Assembly: GCA_002398485.1 (NCBI GenBank)
Contig: DGYV01000041.1
Span: 38,123-48,792, forward strand
Direction of reading: 5' to 3'
DNA length: 10,670 nt
Source: Peptococcaceae bacterium UBA4997
GTDB taxonomy: Bacteria; Bacillota; Dehalobacteriia; UBA4068; UBA4997
Each line of letters opens with the position of its first letter. Position 1 is the first letter of the stretch. Made by a program: the position numbers and the translations under genes. Under the pieces are notes generated by a model. It saw only the letters and a program-made list of their open reading frames with translations. It searched no databases and had not been told where the DNA came from. This document shows positions 6,031 to 10,670 of this stretch, in pieces.

Positions 6031-6834
6031 ATGATAAAAAAATCACCGATCAAAAGCTTGATCATCTGCCTGATTTTGGCAGCCTCTTTGCTTTTGCTTA
6101 TGGGTGCAAAAGCGCCTATTGAAGCAACCGACCGTTTTTTTGTAAACGATTATGCTGATATTATAGATACAGCCACTGAGGATGAAATTTATAATATAGG
6201 TGTTGAGCTTTATGAAAAAACCAAAGCCCAGGTAGTTGTACTTACCGTACCTACCATGGATGGTATGGATTTGGAAACCTACTCCTACAATGTTGCGGAA
6301 GGCTGGGGCATAGGCAATGCCAAGGACGATACAGGCGTGCTTATAATGTTGGATATGGATACCAGGCAGTTCCGCATTGAAGTAGGCTATGGGCTGGAAG
6401 GTGCCCTGCCGGATATAACCACTGGCCGTATCCAGGATAATTATATGCTACCCTATTTCAAGGAAGGCGATTTTTCCAAAGGCTTTTTGGAAGGCTACAA
6501 AGTGGTAGTTGGGGAAATTTACAATGAATTGGGTATGGAAAGTGAATATGAACCTATGCCAGAAAAACAGGGAAGCCCACTTTTCATTATCATGATGCTG
6601 ATGTTGATAGGCTTACCTATAATAGTTTTGCTTATAGTAATAGTTGCTATCTTTAAAAAGCATGGTGGTGGCGGCAGCCATTGGAACGATCCGGGAAACT
6701 CGGGCGGAAACCATTGGGGCAGCGGTGGTTTTGGTGGTTTCGGTGGTTTTGGAGGCGGCGGCGGTGGCGGCTTCGGTGGCTTCTCAGGAGGAGGAGGCGG
6801 CTTTGGCGGCGGCGGCAGCAGCAGAGGCTTTTAA
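6031..6834 (+). CDS. TPM-domain (YgcG-like) membrane protein with glycine-rich tail
   Basis: A 267-residue protein. Residues about 8-28 form a signal peptide or membrane anchor. Residues about 36-165 are the TPM domain, with FVNDYADIID (37-46), WGIGNAKDDTGVLIMLDMD (92-110), RIEVGYGLEGALPD (115-128) and a final LPYFKEGDFSKGF. Residues about 184-208 are a second membrane helix, followed by KKH. The tail (211-267) is nearly all glycine with Phe and Ser, ending GGGGSSRGF, as is typical of this family. TPM domains from other organisms have been linked to phosphatase-like or membrane-complex assembly roles; the function of the bacterial YgcG type is unsettled. ATG 6031 follows GGGAGGG (6018-6024). 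An upstream in-frame ATG at 6016 overlaps that ribosome site and is rejected. Second gene of the lemA operon; a terminator follows at 6876. Confidence 0.9.
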   Translation: MIKKSPIKSLIICLILAASLLLLMGAKAPIEATDRFFVNDYADIIDTATEDEIYNIGVELYEKTKAQVVVLTVPTMDGMDLETYSYNVAEGWGIGNAKDDTGVLIMLDMDTRQFRIEVGYGLEGALPDITTGRIQDNYMLPYFKEGDFSKGFLEGYKVVVGEIYNELGMESEYEPMPEKQGSPLFIIMMLMLIGLPIIVLLIVIVAIFKKHGGGGSHWNDPGNSGGNHWGSGGFGGFGGFGGGGGGGFGGFSGGGGGFGGGGSSRGF

Positions 6835-6875
6835 GTCAATAAATCAATATTAAATTTTAAAATATTTATCACCTT

Positions 6876-6908
6876 GTAAAAGCGGCTAATGCCGTTTTTA
6901 CTTTATAA
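6876..6908 (+). terminator. Terminator of the lemA-TPM operon
   Basis: GTAAAAGCGGC (6876-6886) pairs over 11 positions (one G-U) with GCCGTTTTTAC (6891-6901) around the loop TAAT. The T-rich tract lies in the 3' strand and continues as TTTAT. It sits 41 bases after the TPM stop codon. Confidence 0.87.
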
Positions 6909-6929
6909 GGAGGAATAACTTAAAGTTCC

Positions 6930-6959
6930 TTGTCAAAAAGCGAACTTTTATTATATAAA
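6930..6959 (+). promoter_or_regulatory. Promoter of the 728-residue surface protein gene
   Basis: TTGTCA (6930-6935) and TATAAA (6954-6959) are separated by 18 bases, each matching consensus at five of six positions. Transcription would start about 6966. The location after a terminator makes an independent promoter necessary. A GGAGG at 6908-6912 has no start codon near it and is probably not a working ribosome site. Confidence 0.65.
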
Positions 6960-7000
6960 AAACGTCTAAATATTAAATCACACCTAAGGAGAAATTAAAA

Positions 7001-9187
7001 TTGAAAAAACCACAAATAGTGCTTACGGCAGCCTTGGTTACCGCACTTTTAACACCTCAGGCGGCACTTGCCGCTTCAGATACGGATACCATATTTATAC
7101 CCGGCATACCTATCTCGGAAGAAAATACCACAGATACCACAGATACTACTAAAACTACAAATACAACAGTTGAGGAAAAACCGGAAACCACAAACACAGA
7201 TACCTTGAATAATGATAACACTCTTTACAACGGCAGGGATTATGTTATTTTGACCCCAAACAGCAAAACCGCAAATTTTAACGGCACGGCCACTGAAAGC
7301 CCTGCCCCTTATATAAAAAACGGTACTTCCATGCTGCCTTTACGCTTTATTTGCCAAGATATTTTAAAAGCGAACGTAAACTGGAACAATACCACTAAAA
7401 CCGTTCAGGTGGATAAAAACGCTCTTTCCGTGAAAATAGACCTTAAAAAAGGCACAGTGATTTCAGACGGCAAAACCTACCCTATGACAGTTAAGCCGGA
7501 ACTGAAAAACAATACTACCTATATACCCTTAAGGCTTTTAGCAGAGCTTTTCAACTGCCAGGTGAATTTTGATTCCGCTACCAAAAAAATCACTGTTATC
7601 CTGCCTGTAGCTGTCCCACAAATACCACCCGTGGCTTATGTACAGTTCAACGCCATCACAGCAGGCCAAGCCTTAGATTATATGGACACCAGCTATGATC
7701 CCAGCGGCCTTAACATAATCAAGCGGGAATGGCAGGTTATCAATAATGGCGTAACTACAAGCGGCAATAATATAGCAGCTCTAACCAAAAAACTGAACCA
7801 GGGTACCTATACTATACGTTACCGTGTCCAGAACAGCCAAAAACTTTGGAGTGATTGGCAGGAAACCTCTTTGATCATCTTAAAAAATGAAGCCCCCGTG
7901 ATAACCACTTTCAATATAAATACCACTAAACCACAAATCGGCCAAGATGTGGATTTCAGCTACACCACACAAAATGAAAGTTGGGAAAGCATAACTGCTG
8001 TAAGCTGGAGCTTCAGTTGGGAAGAAGATGGAACTACCATAACCAAAAATTACAAACCCCGCGCTTTCTTTAAACCGGGCGAAAATACCGTTACCCTAAA
8101 AGTGCAGGATGCCTTTGGTAATTGGAGCGAGCCCGCAAGCCTGGAAGTGAACATAAGCAGTAAAATAACTGCTACGGAAGCGGAATACCGCTTTACTAAC
8201 CTGCTTAAGGGCGATCTTTACCTGAACATGGCTAAAGTAAACTTTAACCTGTTGGATACCGCCAATATGATAAATTTTGCTATAGAACCCGTAACCCAGC
8301 TTTTCAGCGATAACCCTGAAAAGGTTTACCGTTACGGTGTTTTATATAAAGATACCGCACAAGGCAATATCCGCCTGCATTACTACCACGAAAACATCAT
8401 GACTGAACCTATGAAAATATACACGCTTGTGCACAACACAAGTGATGTGCCCGTAACCATTACTATAGGCAAGGTAGCCTCCGCAGGACCCACCCGGGTA
8501 TCCTTACAGCTTGGCACAAAGCTGGGCGAAAACTACTTTAACGCAAGCCCAAGCGGCAAAACCATCACCCTGGCCCCCGACGGTAAATATTTGCTTAACC
8601 CCGGTATTAGGGCCATGAAAACCAACGAGGTGGAAGCCGCTCTGATAGATGTATATGCAAGCAGTCCTGTAACTTTTGTTACCGTAGCCATGAGCGATGC
8701 CATGAACTACAAAGATTATACCTATTTGTATCAGTTGGAACGCGAAATCAGCCATACCAGGGGCACCTTCTTAAACGGTAATATGAATATGACATTTGAG
8801 CTGAACAGCAATAAAGCCGAAAAAATCATCTTAGGCCGTGCCGATGCCCATGAAAACTACAGCGGCATTGGTATAGACGCTACCACAGGCAATGAAGCTA
8901 AAAACCTAGGCAATTACGGAGTATTACACACCATCACCATTACAGCCGAAACCCGCACGGGTATACTGGTAAACCCCAGAGGCTCTATTTTCCAAGGTGT
9001 ACTGTGCTGGAACGGTGAAATCCGCCCCATCAGTGCCATGGGCTATATGAGAAATAACCGCGAAGCTGCAGCCATAGGCATTATTGAAGCAGGCGAAACC
9101 GTAACCATTACCTACATGACACCCGATGGCTCAGATTCACCAATGCTTTTGGTAGCCATACCTGCAGATTTGTGGAATGAGTATTAA
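7001..9187 (+). CDS. Secreted protein with copper amine oxidase N1-like domain and unassigned C-terminal region
   Basis: A 728-residue exported protein. It starts at TTG 7001, eight bases after AAGGAGA (6986-6992), with no better start nearby. Residues 1-24 are a signal peptide with likely cleavage after AALA. A threonine-rich, low-complexity linker fills 42-70. Residues about 80-200 match the copper amine oxidase N-terminal-like domain (PF07833) with its two repeats: GTSMLPLRFI (108-117, followed by VNWNNTTKTVQV) and NNTTYIPLRLL (170-180, followed by VNFDSATKKITV). This is a non-catalytic extracellular module. Residues about 210-295 and 297-386 look like two PKD/Ig-like beta domains (ITAGQALDY; FFKPGENTVTLKVQDAFGNWS). 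Residues 390-728 form a long beta-rich region I do not recognise. No LPXTG, S-layer or membrane anchor is visible, so attachment is unclear and free release is possible. Single gene with its own promoter and a strong terminator. Confidence 0.85.
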   Translation: MKKPQIVLTAALVTALLTPQAALAASDTDTIFIPGIPISEENTTDTTDTTKTTNTTVEEKPETTNTDTLNNDNTLYNGRDYVILTPNSKTANFNGTATESPAPYIKNGTSMLPLRFICQDILKANVNWNNTTKTVQVDKNALSVKIDLKKGTVISDGKTYPMTVKPELKNNTTYIPLRLLAELFNCQVNFDSATKKITVILPVAVPQIPPVAYVQFNAITAGQALDYMDTSYDPSGLNIIKREWQVINNGVTTSGNNIAALTKKLNQGTYTIRYRVQNSQKLWSDWQETSLIILKNEAPVITTFNINTTKPQIGQDVDFSYTTQNESWESITAVSWSFSWEEDGTTITKNYKPRAFFKPGENTVTLKVQDAFGNWSEPASLEVNISSKITATEAEYRFTNLLKGDLYLNMAKVNFNLLDTANMINFAIEPVTQLFSDNPEKVYRYGVLYKDTAQGNIRLHYYHENIMTEPMKIYTLVHNTSDVPVTITIGKVASAGPTRVSLQLGTKLGENYFNASPSGKTITLAPDGKYLLNPGIRAMKTNEVEAALIDVYASSPVTFVTVAMSDAMNYKDYTYLYQLEREISHTRGTFLNGNMNMTFELNSNKAEKIILGRADAHENYSGIGIDATTGNEAKNLGNYGVLHTITITAETRTGILVNPRGSIFQGVLCWNGEIRPISAMGYMRNNREAAAIGIIEAGETVTITYMTPDGSDSPMLLVAIPADLWNEY

Positions 9188-9230
9188 TAAAATATTTAAA
9201 GTGATTTTAATGAATCAATACAAAATGCAA

Positions 9231-9271
9231 TAAAAATCAAAGGAGTCTTAATAAGACTCCTTTGATTTTTA
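9231..9271 (+). terminator. Strong bidirectional terminator between convergent genes
   Basis: Bases 9231-9249 pair perfectly with 9253-9271 over 19 positions around a three-base loop. The stem core is AAAGGAGTCTT/AAGACTCCTTT, flanked by A5 on the left and T5 on the right, so either strand ends in a U-tract. It closes the surface protein gene (stop at 9187) and the convergent glpK (stop at 9317). Confidence 0.93.
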
Positions 9272-9316
9272 AATACTATTATTTTTAAAAAATTTTGCTT
9301 AACATAATTATACTAA

Positions 9317-10670
9317 TTATTCAACCCAGTTTTGCGCGCGCTTTACTGCTTTATGCCAATTTTGTAATAAGGCTTGCCTTTCCTGCTGCGGCATTTTAGG
9401 CGTAAAGGCAGCATCCAGGTGCCATTTTTCCTCCAGCTCCGCCTTATTTTGCCAAAATCCTGTAGCAAGCCCCGCCAAATAAGCTGCTCCCAAAGCCGTA
9501 GTTTCTTGAACTACAGGGCGTTTTAAACTCAAACCCGAAATATCCGCCTGAAAAGCCATCAATAAATCATTGGTGCTGGCACCGCCATCCACCCGCAATT
9601 CCTTGATAGGTATTTGATTATCTTTATTCATGGCACAAAGAACATCCTCGGTTTGATAAGCTATGCTTTCCAAGGCCGCCCTTACCAAATGGCTGCGGTT
9701 GGCGCCGCGTGTAAGACCAAATATTGATCCTCTGGCATACATATCCCAATAAGGTGCGCCCATGCCTGTAAAAGCAGGCACTATGTAAACCCCGCCATTA
9801 TCCTTTGCTTTAGCGGCTACCGCCTCGCTTTCAGCGGAATTTTTTAAAAGCCCTAATTCATCACGCAGCCATTGGATAACCGCTCCGCCCACGAAAACAC
9901 TGCCCTCCAAAGCATAACTGATTTTGCCTTCGGCACTTATGCCTATTGTAGTTAAAAGCCCATTTTTGCTTACAGGCATGTTTTTGCCGCTGTTAGCCAG
10001 TAAAAAACAGCCCGTACCGTAAGTATTTTTGGCCTTGCCTTCCTCAAAACAGCACTGCCCGAATAAAGCACCCTGCTGATCCCCCACCAGGGATGCTATA
10101 GGCACCTGCCTGCCCGCTATATTGCAGTAACCATAGATTTCATCGCTGAAATGCACCTGCGGTAACATACTTTGGGGTATATCCAGCTTTGCCAGGATCT
10201 TTTCATCCCAGCACAAATTTTTAATATTGAACATCATGGTACGGGAAGCATTCGTATAGTCCGTAACGTGAACTGCTCCATCCGTAAGCTTCCATAACAA
10301 CCAGGTATCCACCGTACCGAAAAGCAATTCACCGTTTTCGGCCTTTTTTCTGGCTCCTTTTACATTATCAAGTATCCATTTCACTTTGGTTGCGCTGAAA
10401 TAAGCATCAACGGGCAAGCCCGTATTTTCTTTTATATAAGGAGCAAGGCCGCGTTCTATCAATTCATCACACATTGGCGCGGTACGGCGGCACTGCCAAA
10501 CAATAGCATTATGAACGGGGTTGCCTGTAGCCTTCTCCCACACTATGGTAGTTTCCCGCTGGTTGGTTATACCTATGCCTGCTATTTCCGTAGGCTCGAT
10601 ACCGCTTTGAGCTATAGCTTCCATTAACACAGCGTATTGGCTGGCATAAATATCCATAGGGTCATGCTCC
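9317..10670 (-). CDS. glpK: Glycerol kinase, partial (5' end outside window)
   Basis: Glycerol kinase phosphorylates glycerol to sn-glycerol 3-phosphate with ATP, in the cytoplasm. About 450 residues are visible of a usual 495-505. The frame is open to the right edge and begins [11 protein letters not shown], the well-known (W)VEHDP segment, so the ATG at 10657 is internal and about 50 N-terminal codons lie outside. Diagnostic motifs follow in order: [123 protein letters not shown] and [17 protein letters not shown]. The segment before VPIAS reads GYCNIAGRQ and lacks the YHFFG-type histidine phosphorylated by HPr in Bacillus and Enterococcus GlpK. No other glycerol genes are visible. The upstream control region is outside the window. 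Confidence 0.97.
   Translation of the reverse strand, partial: EHDPMDIYASQYAVLMEAIAQSGIEPTEIAGIGITNQRETTIVWEKATGNPVHNAIVWQCRRTAPMCDELIERGLAPYIKENTGLPVDAYFSATKVKWILDNVKGARKKAENGELLFGTVDTWLLWKLTDGAVHVTDYTNASRTMMFNIKNLCWDEKILAKLDIPQSMLPQVHFSDEIYGYCNIAGRQVPIASLVGDQQGALFGQCCFEEGKAKNTYGTGCFLLANSGKNMPVSKNGLLTTIGISAEGKISYALEGSVFVGGAVIQWLRDELGLLKNSAESEAVAAKAKDNGGVYIVPAFTGMGAPYWDMYARGSIFGLTRGANRSHLVRAALESIAYQTEDVLCAMNKDNQIPIKELRVDGGASTNDLLMAFQADISGLSLKRPVVQETTALGAAYLAGLATGFWQNKAELEEKWHLDAAFTPKMPQQERQALLQNWHKAVKRAQNWVE

Noticed and set aside
6644..6853. Plus-strand 69-codon alanine- and valine-rich frame at the end of the TPM gene
   Set aside because: It is the shifted reading of the glycine-rich GGN-repeat tail, which belongs to the in-frame TPM protein.
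8504..8755. Minus-strand 83-codon frame within the 728-residue protein gene
   Set aside because: It is antisense to a long continuous coding frame, without ribosome site or known motif.

Overview
The window looks like chromosomal DNA from a low-to-mid GC, anaerobic Bacillota (Firmicutes) bacterium, most likely of the Clostridia or a relative. The evidence is the Gram-positive style ribosome binding sites, near-consensus sigma-A promoters, strong hairpin-plus-U-tract terminators, a Mn2+ (yybP-ykoY) riboswitch controlling mntP by termination, and exported proteins of types common in that group (a phosphodiester glycosidase with repeat domains, and a copper amine oxidase N-terminal-like surface protein). 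I cannot name the species. I see no insertion sequence, prophage, CRISPR array or rRNA.

Layout. (1) 1-1853, minus: the first 617 codons of a large exported phosphodiester glycosidase (NAGPA family). It runs off the left edge and is easily missed because its stop is not present. (2) 2145-2669, plus: a THEP1-like P-loop NTPase with a good promoter. It meets, tail to tail with one base between, (3) 2671-3699, minus: an XdhC-type molybdenum-hydroxylase accessory protein in which the XdhC/CoxI signature follows the Rossmann domain instead of preceding it. (4) 3872-4743, plus: promoter, Mn2+ riboswitch, an overlapping terminator, a 13-bp tandem repeat, then mntP (manganese exporter). (5) 4744-5060: an AT-rich gap without a convincing gene. 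(6) 5101-5176, minus: tRNA-Thr(GGT) with a perfect consensus promoter and its own terminator. (7) 5448-6834, plus: a lemA plus TPM-domain (YgcG-like) membrane protein operon, closed by a terminator. (8) 7001-9187, plus: a 728-residue secreted protein with a copper amine oxidase N1-like domain and a long C-terminal region I cannot assign, closed by a 19-bp bidirectional terminator. (9) 9317-10670, minus: glycerol kinase glpK, lacking about its first 50 codons at the right edge.

How it works together: most units are single genes or pairs with their own promoter and terminator, so the window is a set of independent housekeeping and cell-surface units and not one pathway. The best supported regulatory circuit is Mn2+-dependent antitermination of mntP: the aptamer P1 helix and the terminator hairpin compete for the same bases (3991-3996), so Mn2+ binding should turn the exporter on. 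The NTPase/xdhC pair may both serve molybdenum enzymes, but no molybdenum hydroxylase gene is in view. I found no clear evidence of a wholly new system. The items most worth a second look are the rearranged XdhC, the unassigned part of the 728-residue surface protein, and the architecture of the mntP leader.
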